64,000 bases of DNA from Capniomyces stellatus. Lineage: Eukaryota > Kickxellomycota > Harpellomycetes > Harpellales > Legeriomycetaceae. Every line of letters begins with the position of its first letter. The stretch's first letter is position 1. A program made the translations under genes and the position numbers. The stretch spans positions 152,688 to 216,687 of the forward strand of contig LUVW01000038.1 in the NCBI GenBank assembly GCA_001661515.1, in the 5' to 3' direction. The notes under the pieces were generated by a model. That model did no database searches, had not been told where the DNA came from, and worked only from the letters and a program-made list of their open reading frames with translations. This document shows, piece by piece, positions 24,112-33,687 of the stretch.

Positions 24112-24704
24112 TCACTCTTTTTGTTTTCTTTCCTTCCTTTTTTTTTTTTACTCTTCACTTCAACATTATTATTATTACTACACTGTCTACCTTTTCACAG
24201 CCTGCTTACACTAAATTTCGTCTTGTTTTTTCAACGAGCTTCGTATTGCCCTATTTAATTTATAAACATATCTATACATTCCAACCTTTAAATGCTTTAC
24301 ATCGTAATTGTATTATTGCCAATTAGTAGTTTGAGAATGTTATTTGAACCGCCTTTACATGTTTAGCTGTGTAATGTCACTTTGGTTTTGAGCTGGCCGT
24401 TGCTGATATATCTTATTATTAAAATTTTCAATAAATCAATAGAGCTTCCCATTTACTTGAATGACACTATTGCTAACCATTTGGCGATTATTGGTCCTAA
24501 TGCAATACTTAATTTTGCCGTTTATCTATTTAAAATCGTTTGTTTAAAACTTTTTTTTTTTAGCAAAAAAATTTAAAAGATTAGAAATCAAAGCCAAATC
24601 ATAAGGTAAAACTAAAACCAAAATAATTCAACCAAAGAGTTTGAATAAAGCTTGCTTTCATTATAATTCCTTTATACATTTACCACAGATCAAAAGCTTT
24701 AAAG
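24112..24704. other. Intergenic region between CAPZB and mL43
   Basis: About 590 bases, AT-rich with a T tract just after the CAPZB stop. Contains the 3' UTR of CAPZB and the mL43 promoter. Nothing else seen. Confidence 0.6.
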
Positions 24705-25597
24705 ATGAATTCGATTCTACCCTTGGCGTTAAAGGCGGTAATAAAGAAATCTAAAGATGTGCCAATGCAATCACCAATATTTAAAAATGGAATTGGCGCC
24801 TTCGTATTCCCATGCAGAAAAATGGTGTTCAATTACTGCGAAAAAAGCGGAAGTAGCAAGGGAATGAAGTAAGCTAATACACAAATACGCATTCTTTGTT
24901 TAAATTGTATTAAGAGCAGACGATAAATGCTGCTTTTCAAAGGAGGGAAGTTGGGGGTTGAAAATCGAAATCCGCAATCAATAATGTTGTTTACAATATA
25001 TTCAGATTCTTTCCAGCTAGACATCTGTTTTTTGTCGGTTTACTCTAGAATATTTGACTGTGATATTGATTTACTAACGATACTTTTTTATAAAAATTTC
25101 TAGGGACTTCCTATTAAAAGATGCAATCGAGTTTTCAAAACAGAATCCAATGGTTGAGGTTATAGTTCAACCCAGACCTTCGAGACATCCTATAATTAGA
25201 GCATTTTATGGTGAGTTGATGTTACTTTATGTGTTTTTGGCTTTGAAATCAATGGTTTGTACACAAACTTGGCTGTGTTTTGGTGACCATACAAAGCTTT
25301 ATAATGCATTGTTTTTTTCAATATTGAATCTTTTAACGTGTTTTGGACGACGTATCCTTATTTATTGCTGTAAATCTTGATTATTGTGTAGTAAACGGGA
25401 GATCCCGCGTGATATGCGTCAAAAACCAAGAGAAAGACGACATTGTTAAAGAGATATCGAGGATCAGAGATATGTCTGGTGGATACAATAGGCTATGGAA
25501 GAAGCCAGTTCTATCCAACTCGCCTAGCGTCAGAGGAGTTTGGTCGCCATTCCACGCTGAGCCACATGTTATTAAATCTTTTAAGAAACAAGAGTAG
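24705..25597 (+). CDS. MRPL43: Mitochondrial large-subunit ribosomal protein mL43
   Basis: Component of the mitochondrial ribosome large subunit with a thioredoxin-like (L51/S25/CI-B8) fold. Exons 24705..24868, 25104..25210 and 25392..25597 close in phase for 158 residues. The match is clear at FVFPCRKMVFNYCEKSGSSK, KGMKDFLL, AIEFSKQNPMVEVIVQPRPS and RHPIIRAFYVNGRSRVICVK. C-terminal extension with GYNRLWKKPVLSNSPSVRGV and WSPFH, which recurs in fungal mL43 (yeast MRPL51 family). A mainly basic N-terminal segment can serve for mitochondrial import. Confidence 0.92.
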
Positions 25598-26857
25598 AAT
25601 CTGCACAAGTTTATAGTATAGATACTTGACAACCACAAAATCCGACTTTCAGTATAAATTCAAACAATATTAAATCACACGCTTTAAACAATAATTATAA
25701 AAAAAATAAAGAAAATAAAAATAAATATGATCAAGATAAAGTCCAAGATAAAGTTCAATATATAATCCAAGACAAAGTTCAAGATATAATCCAAGTCAAC
25801 AAGGTATGCTGTTGGTATGGTGTTCAGGAACTGGATAAAAAATATAGGATGGCAGGCTAGATATATTTGGTTTGTAGTTACTTTAATAAGCATCGAGTAG
25901 AAAGCAAAGTCAAGTCCAAATTTTTACCAATATTAACGCCAATATCAACGTCAATATCAACACCAATAGTAGTGGGATACGATTAATCTTGTTAGGTGGT
26001 GTGAGAAGTGTAGGAAAACCAATATTGGGTCTTTGGACAATATTGTAGGATATGCATAGAACACAGTCAAAAGAAAGGAGTGACAGCAAAAGTAAAAATG
26101 CTGCTTATAAAAATACAGAAAGGAAGAGATAATCGTTCGACTTTAAACTTGAAACATGTATAGTTGGGGATTACTGATGTAAATATAATAAAGATGGGGT
26201 TTAATAGCGAGAAGATGTATTCTTAGAGATTTCAAGCAAATGCTTGTTACACATAATAAAATAATCACTATCTCCATTAATTTGTTGCTTAATTATTGGG
26301 TGATATTTGGTTATGGAATTCAAAGTCGATATTAAATGAAAAGAGGGTAAACAAACAACAAAAAAAAAACATGTTTAAAAAAAAATATGGTAAGACTGTG
26401 TCTGGAATATAAAAGTTGAAAAGCAAGACTGGCGAGCAGAAATACTTTACAGTAACTTTTCTGAAAACACATTTTTATTAAGCATATTATTTACAGCAAC
26501 GCTTCCAAATAATTTGGAGACAGAAAGGCAAGTATATAACTAGTAAATAAAGATATAATGTATAGCAAACACAGAATCAATGTGATGAATTGGTCACATA
26601 GATCTAGCTCGCTAGTAAATACACTAAATTGACAAATAAAACAGTGTATAGACCGTCAAATAGATCAGAGCACAGCAGATTTTGCAATCTAAAAGTATCC
26701 TTGTTTAGCATATTTAACGCTTTGTTATTTGCGATATCAATAGATAAACTTGATCCAAACCAATAACTGAAAAACCAGAACAAAGCTAGCCTTAAGGCCT
26801 TAATCAATTAATAGTAAAAGCAAACTTTTTTGCAATAAAAAAGAAATAAATCCCACC
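25598..26857. other. Intergenic region with degenerate short repeats
   Basis: About 1.26 kb. 25734-25800 holds imperfect tandem units resembling CAAGATAAAGTC/CAAGATATAATC, and 25925-25968 repeats CAATATCAACGC-type units. The rest is AT-rich, including A9-type runs near 26360. No gene seen on either strand. Confidence 0.6.
25734..25800. repeat. Degenerate tandem repeat, about 12-21-base units
   Basis: Successive near-copies of AAGATAAAGTCC and AAGTTCAAGATATAATCC, diverged from one another. It is intergenic and non-coding as far as visible. Confidence 0.6.
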
Positions 26858-28894
26858 ATGTTTCCAAGAATCAGTATTAGCCAAGGGACACTGTGCAGTG
26901 TTTCGGCAGAGTCGGACTGCACAGTAGCAGTGTACTCAAGCGGTAACTCACTAACCGCGGAGCTAAGCGCAAGTTCGGCGACCCAAAGTTCGCTAGCCTC
27001 ATTTGCAGCTGTTGACTCGTCAGTCCACAAGGCAACAACGTTCTTCCCGCTTGCTGGTGTGTCCGGAGGACGATTGGTGCTATCACCTACAGGAACATTG
27101 AATGAGGATGTTGACGATGTTCGCAAAGTTAGAGGTAACAGATACTGGCATACGGGCCAATCGGCTTCTCCTGACTATTATTATTATTATTTTTACCCCG
27201 GGAGGTTATGTGGTTATGTTGGTAGTATACGAGTTTAACATTTAAATACACTGTGGTTAGATGCCGTAAGAAGTGGTATCAACAGAGCCATCAAAGCGGG
27301 GTCCCGTTCACCAACACTCTACTTGTCAAAGCTTGAGTTCCCAGAAAACACAATTGATGCTGACTACTCAAGATGGATCGAGGTGTCTATTCTTGCAGCA
27401 CTCGAAGTGTCGTACGTCACAATGGTTTCACGTGAATGGCACGCAAGAATTGGGACATCAGGAAGTAGCGACGAGAAACTTGACTCTATCAACGTTATTG
27501 TGTCAGAGCTTGTATCCACTAGCAGCAGTGAACTGAGCACTTTGCTTAACCGTACTGAAGCTATTGAAAAGGGAAAGAGACTTTGCAAAGGTTGGTTTTT
27601 TTTTTTTCTTTCATTTTTTTTTTATTCTGGCGAGAGTCATTGTGGAGTTAGGGTGTATATAGATATATTTGTAGATGTTTGATTATAACAACGTATTAAA
27701 TGTGACGGTTCGATATAGATATGGGCTATGCTGACCCTGAACGCATGACACCATACAAGTTTGCTGAGCACGTCAAAATGGCGTTTGAAAACGTACCAGG
27801 AGTTACTTATAGGCTGACGGATGATCTGTCGGTTATCAAGGAGCAATACCCATTGCTTTACCACTCTGCAAGAGCATCTTTCCCAGGTAGGTTGTTTTTG
27901 TCTTTGTCTTTGTCTTTGTAGTTGTTGATTTCCAATACTATAAAGGAAGAAATAACAATGTTTACAACAGCATTATACTGACGGGCAAAACTACTTGCAA
28001 ATACTTTCTGACTTAGCTGAACATACACGTCCTTGCTTGGTTGAGCTGGAGTACAGATCACCCGACCAATCGCAAGTCAAGGAAAACGTTTACCTGGTAG
28101 GTAAGGGAGTGACTTATGACACAGGAGGAATCAGCATTAAGGTTGGAGCAGCAATGAGGGGAATGTCACGTGACAAGTTGGGTGCCTGTTCAGTTGCAGG
28201 ATTTATTCTTACAGCAGCGCTGTTGGGATCGAAAAACGTAAACATCACGGGAATTATGTCGTTGGAACGCAACTCTGTTGGGCCAGACTCATTGCTTCCT
28301 GACGAGACACTTGTTAGCCGAGCTGGAGTTCGAGTAGCAATTATAAACACAGATGCAGAGGGTAGACTGGTGATGACAGACCCGCTGGCTGAGCTTAAGG
28401 AGCGTATTGTGGAGGCAAGAAAGGGCGGCGATAATACACCAGTGACGTTGTACACGGTAGCTACCTTGACAGGTCACGTGATTCGAGCCTATGGCGGGTA
28501 TGGAGCAACAGTGGCAAACGGACCAGCAAGAAATGCCAAGGCAGACAAAAAGCTTTCATTGGCTGGACTCTCGTACGGCGATGCCTTTGAAAACTCGGTT
28601 ATGCGCAGGGATGACTACGCGTTCATTGCCTCGCATAACGACCTTGAGGATGTCTACCAAGTGAACACAGCACCCTCCACCATGACCAACAGAGCCCATA
28701 TGTTCCCTGCCGCCTACATGATCAGAGCTTCGGGGCTTGATAAGCACGGACTGACAGCAAGCCAGGAAGACAGAATCAACTACATCCACCTTGATATTGC
28801 TGGAAGTGCTGAAGAGGAGATCTCCAATGGCCTTGGTTTGCCTGATGTTACAGGAAGCCCAATTGCTACTTTGGTTGGAACCCATTTGCTGTAA
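26858..28894 (+). CDS. M17 family leucyl aminopeptidase (W07G4.4-like subtype)
   Basis: Cytosolic dimetal aminopeptidase releasing N-terminal residues. Exons 26858..27134, 27261..27590, 27719..27886 and 28017..28894 close in phase for 550 residues. The catalytic C-terminal domain holds LVGKGVTYDTGG (metal-ligand Lys and Asp), MRGMSRDK (Asp), and NTDAEGRLVMTD (Asp, Glu and the catalytic Arg). ATLTGHVIRAYGGYG and NGPA, with SRAGVRV before the NTDAEGR motif, are closer to the Caenorhabditis W07G4.4-like branch than to bacterial PepA or NPEPL1; this subtype call is from memory. Intron 3 uses the acceptor at 28016 rather than a nearer CAG, because only that keeps phase and gives AEHTRPCLVELEY. Intron 2 starts with GTTGGT, an unusual donor. 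The N-terminal domain is Ser/Ala-rich and poorly conserved. Confidence 0.9.
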
Positions 28895-29375
28895 TCGGCT
28901 TTACAAGCTGTTTTTTTTTTCCCTCTCTTTTTATTTTTCCTTTTTTGTTGGGTAATCTTCCTTATCACCTTTTAATAGTAATTTTGATTTTATACAATCA
29001 AATTCTTTAATTCTTATTTTTAGCTGAAATTGCCAATTTCTGTTATTTGAATCTAAGTCTTAATCTGAACCTTCTTACTTTTTTTTTTTTTTTTTTTTTT
29101 TTTGCTCAATTAAAAAACTGTGTGATTGGTGGGCTCACCGCCATAATCCATTTATATATCAAGCTATGTTACTTTACATTGAAACGGGTTCTGCTTGGTT
29201 TGGTTTATTAACCGAATATATATAATCATCGATAAAGACTATGTAAAAGTAAGTGTATAATATACTCTAATCAGTTGAAATAAATCGTATGCTGTGTTTC
29301 GCTGCCTTGTACTGCTCTTTTATTCCTTGAACTAGGCTGAGCTGTAGTGTTGTGTTTTATTACATGTGTGCTATA
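28895..29375. other. Convergent 3' region between aminopeptidase and ING genes
   Basis: About 480 bases containing two T tracts (28910-28950 and a run of over 20 T near 29080-29103). Carries the 3' ends of both genes. No additional gene. Confidence 0.6.
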
Positions 29376-31107
29376 TTATTTCACTCCTGATTTTTGTGCC
29401 ATTTCCAACCGGCAATGGCTACAGTACCAAGATCCAACTGGCGGTGAGGTCAACCCAACGCACTCGTAATGGAACCATTCATAAGGACAACCCTATTTAT
29501 TTATTTAGTATTAGTATTAGTATTAGTATTAGTGTTAGTATTAGTTGTAATTGTAACAACAATACTTTGTCAATTATAAATATATTCACTCCAAGTATCA
29601 AAACCTACATCGCTATCACAAGCAACCATATCGCCAAACGACACTTGTCTGCAGAAACAGTATAGCTGGTCGTCCGACTCTTCAACTCCATTCCCGTCAT
29701 CTCTTCCCATATTAGGTCTATCAGGTCCGTGGTATCTATTTAAAAGAAAAATGCGTATTATTTGTTTATCTTGTTAATTCCTGTTGATATTTGGCTTATT
29801 GGATAAACATAATTGCCATTTAGTATTTCTATCGCTGGTCTGAATTTAGTTCTTACTTTTTCTGTTTACGGCCAGGTTGACTGCTCAACGCGTTCAGGTT
29901 TTTTCGTTCTAATCCCAACCAATGAAATGTTAGTATGATCAAAAGTACAGAAATAGGAAAATAAAAAGGTACATTTCGGTAAATCGGAACACAGTCTTAA
30001 ACTACGCTTGGTAGCCAGAATCACGTTCCCAATGTTCTCTAGAATCACGTTTAACTCGACTTACTCATAGGCATCCCTGAAGTAGGCGGTCTAGGTCCTC
30101 CAGCAACCCCCAGCACACTTCCTTTAATGTCTTTTTCGGCTTTTTGTATGTCCAAGCCCTGTCCTACACGGGCTGTCACAAGCACAGGCCCACTGCTGCC
30201 AACAGAGCTGAACTCCCGAGCACTCGATAGCAATGTTGAGCTCGTGTTTATTGCTGCTGATGAAGGTGTAGCAAACAACACATTTGGGTCAATAGCTGCT
30301 TCCTGTGACTTGTTCAAGTACCCTAGACCCCCACCACCACCACCTCCTCCCGCACCTGCCCCTGTACCACCCGCTCCATACCCCCCAATGCCTGCCCCTG
30401 CCCCCGCTCCTAGTGCTCCCTCCTCCTTATCAAACCTTCTTGTTTCCAAATCTATCTTTCTCAAATGACGCTCAACTATCACCAGCGCCTTTGACGCTAA
30501 AAACAGCTTCTTGTCTGCTATATGCTCTGCATCGTTATAATCCTTCAGTAGTATCTTTACAAGCTTTGTCTCCTCATCTGTACGTTTTGCCTTGTTCGAA
30601 TCTTGATTCAAATACACTTGCCATTTCTTTTCTTGCTTCTCTATGTTCGCTTCCAACACTATTTATTTTTATTCGCGTCCAAAAAAAAGCAATTAAATTA
30701 ATCCTTTTCAAATTCCATCTTTGTTTTCATTTCACTTGCTTTTCAAATCCCCCCCCCCCCTCTCCCTCACCAACTCCTGTGTTGTTGTATCAGCCAATAA
30801 ACATACTATTCAACCGCCAAGCACGTCTATAACTTGTACTTACTGTAAAGCTTGCTGTCTAGCTCTTTGATTTCTTGGAACAAATGCTGGATTTCCGACG
30901 GTACATTTTCAAGTACTATTGCAATTATCAGTTTTACACAAACAAATTGTAGCGAGCTTTATATACTTTTTCGTTTTTTACAAAGCCAAGTTTACACTCC
31001 GCTTTGTTTGTGTTTATGTTTTTTTTTAAAAAAAAATTAAATAAATCTATTCTGTTCATGTTTTTACCTGAAACTGCGTCGTTTAGTAGACTGGTTACAT
31101 CCGCCAT
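29376..31107 (-). CDS. ING-family chromatin reader with C-terminal PHD finger
   Basis: ING proteins bind H3K4me3 and tether histone acetyltransferase or deacetylase complexes (for example NuA4 through Yng2). Six exons (31107..31068, 30915..30844, 30658..30065, 29908..29857, 29735..29609, 29492..29376) close in phase for 333 residues. The N-terminal ING helix reads [20 protein letters not shown], followed by a Lys/Glu-rich coiled coil. A Gly-rich tract with a run of eight Gly sits in the middle, then a basic segment (GRKQKK) resembling an NLS. The PHD finger runs [39 protein letters not shown]: all eight zinc ligands and the Asp and Trp expected around the methyl-lysine pocket are present. Which complex it serves cannot be decided; no paralog is in the window. 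Confidence 0.92.
29508..29545. repeat. (ATTAGT)n microsatellite in an ING intron
   Basis: Six to seven units with one variant (GTTAGT). It lies in the intron between the two PHD-finger exons, so length changes would not alter the protein. Confidence 0.85.
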
Positions 31108-31137
31108 GTCTTTTGGTGTTAACAGTTAAATAGTACT

Positions 31138-31172
31138 CTTTCCTTTCCTTTCCTTTCCTTTCCTTTCCTTTC
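31138..31172. repeat. (TTTCC)n pentanucleotide microsatellite
   Basis: Six to seven uninterrupted units about 30 bases upstream of the ING start codon, i.e. in its probable 5' region. Confidence 0.9.
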
Positions 31173-31363
31173 TTCTTGTCGTTACTCTTGGTCTTTCGTG
31201 GAGATAGTTAATTTCATTTGCTTCAAGTATTCTTTCCTTGTATGGCTAACTTGTGATTACTGAATAATAATTGTATCAATATTTTTTAAACGGTGAAAAG
31301 GCTATACCCGCTCTTTACTAATATTGTACCAATTTTTCCAGTTTTGTTTTACTCTATAATTTG

Positions 31364-31365
<2 letters not shown>

Positions 31366-31402
<37 letters not shown>
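31366..31402. repeat. (ATT)n trinucleotide microsatellite
   Basis: About twelve units, intergenic. Confidence 0.9.
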
Positions 31403-31403
<1 letters not shown>

Positions 31404-32415
31404 AATCCTAGCTTTGAAAATCCGCTTTTATTCGATTATGCTTCGAACAATAATTTTACAGTTCAATTAGTCAATTCAAGTTGGTTCCGGCTTTTGGTAA
31501 AGCTATGCTGCATCTTTTATCTTTTTCACTCGTTATTTTTATTCTTGTTCATTGTAAAACTTTTGTTTGCAAACTTGGTCTCAGTCTACGATATTATACA
31601 ACAACACAGCAACATATTTACGAGTAAACCCAACAATCTTGTTACTGATATTGTTGCTGTTGTTGACATCATGATGAATATGAAAAAAAACAACTTAAGC
31701 ATACCCGCTTGTAGTTCAAATGTTCCAACATTTTTAAATAATCTTAACTTTGCATCGAGTTCACTGTTTGCAAGCTTTTTTAGCTACCAACCTTCCCCCA
31801 CATACTCAGCTTGGTTATATGTTAGACGAGACATTTTCTATCTTTCCATAATTGCATCGTACAACACATTCTCGTTATATTCATAAATCGAAGCTTGATA
31901 CACTTTATTACTATTTTGTTGAAATTATTGCTGTTATTATTGTTTTTATTTTATTGAAATTATTACCATTGTTATTGTTTTTTTTCTTCAATTCAGATTC
32001 TGTTTGAAATAAAAAATTAATTAAATTGAAGTAAAATAAATAAGAAAAAGTACCAAGAAAACTCGAGCCGCAATTGGTTAGGTTCAATATATTTTCCTTC
32101 CAATTAGTGCTGGTTTTATTTAATCTTATTATATACATTCCGCTTTTCAGAGCCTCAAAACATATTTAAAAAAACCTAGATTTTTGAGTTATAATCCAAT
32201 AAGAACGTCATATCGTTTTGTTTTTTTTGTCCTGTGTTTTTTTCAACATAAACAATTTAGTTTCCTCGCTAAAATTTTTTCATCTTTTCTTTTCACCCTC
32301 ACATTGTTTTTTTTGATCCAAACTTTGCTAATTGTTTTTTTTTCTAAAACAATTCTCAAATAAATGTGCTAGATAAATATTTTTAAATCTCAATCCTTTT
32401 GTCTTAATGCCCAAG

Positions 32416-32422
32416 TATAAAA
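32416..32422 (+). promoter_or_regulatory. Candidate TATA box of the snoRNA host transcript
   Basis: TATAAAA lies about 80 bases before the first donor-like site (GTAAGT at 32502) of the inferred snoRNA host. Position fits a polymerase II promoter with a short first exon. Alone it is weak evidence in AT-rich DNA. Confidence 0.35.
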
Positions 32423-32560
32423 TGGGGCTCATTGTCCTGCTTTGTGTTTTTTAGTTTAACCTTGACACTCTTATCGTCAGCTTCATATATATATTTTTCA
32501 TGTAAGTCCAAATCACCAATATATATTTATATACTTGACTGAAATTTACATGCCTGTTTC

Positions 32561-32656
32561 CTATATGTGATGACACAAACCTTGCTTTCCAGGATAGTTT
32601 ACAAGTATTCTATCTGATGAGTGAAGCAAACCTCTAAGAAGCCCTGAATTATATAG
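32561..32656 (+). ncRNA. C/D box snoRNA, U61 (SNORD61)-like, predicted 18S rRNA 2'-O-methylation guide
   Basis: Box C GTGATGA (32567-32573) and box D CTGA (32644-32647) are flanked by complementary ends CTATAT (32561-32566) and ATATAG (32651-32656). A second TGATGA at 32615-32620 can act as C'. Upstream of box D, CCTCTAAGAAGC (32631-32642) is a perfect 12-nt complement to the conserved 18S segment GCUUCUUAGAGG. The D+5 rule picks the second U of that segment, the site methylated in human 18S (Um1442) by SNORD61. The boxes and guide are read directly; the 18S sequence and site assignment are from knowledge of rRNA. Confidence 0.8.
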
Positions 32657-32878
32657 TTTGATGCATGTATCAACACTGGTTTATCCCATATCAACGTTTC
32701 TTTCAACTTGAACTAATTATAACAGTTTTGACTTGTACAATCTTTAGGCTAGTCTAGTATCATGCATCACTTTTTCTTTTTGCACAGTATTCCTGCTTTT
32801 ACCCGGGGTTGCAGCCAGAATCATCAGTACTAAAAGGTAAAATTCTAACTATTCTCTTTGTTTTATACAGTCACTAAA

Positions 32879-32955
32879 AGTCTGTGATGCTAAAATATAT
32901 CTGTCAATCCACTGAAGTGTAAATGTTGATAACTTACTATTATATTCCTGAGACT
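32879..32955 (+). ncRNA. C/D box snoRNA, snR55/U33-like, predicted 18S rRNA 2'-O-methylation guide
   Basis: Terminal stem AGTCT (32879-32883) with AGACT (32951-32955). Box C GTGATGC (32884-32890, one mismatch to RUGAUGA), D' CTGA (32912-32915), C' TGTTGAT (32924-32930), box D CTGA (32948-32951). Upstream of D', ATCTGTCAATCC is a 12-nt complement to conserved 18S GGAUUGACAGAU. The D'+5 position pairs with the first U after GGA, i.e. yeast 18S Um1269 guided by snR55 (human SNORD33 site). Length is 77 nt, normal for the class. It sits about 40 bases inside the second host intron. Confidence 0.8.
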
Positions 32956-33060
32956 GAAACTCATAATCCCACACTAACTAAGTGTCAACGATGTTTTAAA
33001 AACCAACCGTTCTTTTTTATTTAAACGCAATTAGGTTGGCAGCTTCATTTCCCTCTTTCA

Positions 33061-33687
33061 TGCTTATTATTTAAACTTTTGTATTTTTTTGTGCTACATT
33101 TTTCATTGTAAATAAAAATCTTGAAAAAAAAAACGCTACTTTGTTTTGTTCTGACTTTACTCTACCTTTTATTATTCATTCTTGCGTCGGGGGTGTTGTT
33201 ACTGTTAACCGTTAAACCGCTCGTCAAACTCTATATTTTTATTAGCAATAGTAATCATGCTTTCCTTCTTTTTGAGTTAACCATTTAGGGTATTGTAGTT
33301 TTTTACAGCTTTGGGTTGAAAGATATTTTGTCTTCCCTTCAGTTGGTTTCTTTTTATTTTAGTGTGATGTACTCTTTATTGCTCGAGTTTAACGTCAATA
33401 CAGTGATTGCGAGTATTTGGCCAATCATAGTGGCGAATCTGTTGGGCTTTTTTAGATACGATGTTTATTTGCTTTTTTTTCTTCTTTGTAAACATGCTAG
33501 ATTTGGTAAACATCGAAGAGTATACTTTTGAAGTATTGCTAGCAATTTTGTGTGTTGATTAAAAGAAAAGCACCACTTCAACTAAAAAGAAAAGAATTGC
33601 CATTTAAAGCGTTATCGAGTTATCTCACATATTTTATTACTTTAACGTTTCTTTTTTGTTTCTTTTTTAAAAAAAATATTCTAGAAA
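33061..33687. other. Intergenic, upstream of ERG24
   Basis: AT-rich, no gene recognised. A CTAG acceptor-like site four bases before the ERG24 ATG suggests that an intron may interrupt the ERG24 5' UTR. Confidence 0.5.

Larger units (their letters stand above)
31108..32410. other. Intergenic, T-rich, two microsatellites
   Basis: Upstream of the ING gene. Contains (TTTCC)n at 31138-31172 and (ATT)n at 31366-31402. A 197-codon plus frame over 31293-31886 is built partly from the ATT repeat and hydrophobic low-complexity codons and is not supported. Confidence 0.55.
32450..33060 (+). ncRNA. Inferred spliced snoRNA host transcript (non-coding)
   Basis: Splice-like signals frame both snoRNAs. 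Intron 1 runs from GTAAGT at 32502 to TTTAG at 32747 (alternative acceptor CACAG at 32787), with an ACTAAT branch-like site near 32711. Intron 2 runs from AAAAG|GTAAAA at 32837 to ATTAG at 33034, with CTAAC at 32973. Each snoRNA lies inside one intron and ends before the branch site, as processed intronic snoRNAs do. A shorter alternative intron (32837-32870, also with CTAAC) exists. Joined exons give no convincing protein, so a non-coding host is inferred. Ends are approximate. Confidence 0.45.

Noticed and set aside
31293..31886. 197-codon plus frame
   Set aside because: Built partly from an ATT microsatellite and hydrophobic AT-driven codons.
32450..32501. Possible Kish/TMEM167 N terminus (FNLDTLIVSFIYIFF) in the snoRNA host exon
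   Set aside because: The following exons do not encode the Cys-rich and LLDRNK parts of Kish, and the frame stops.
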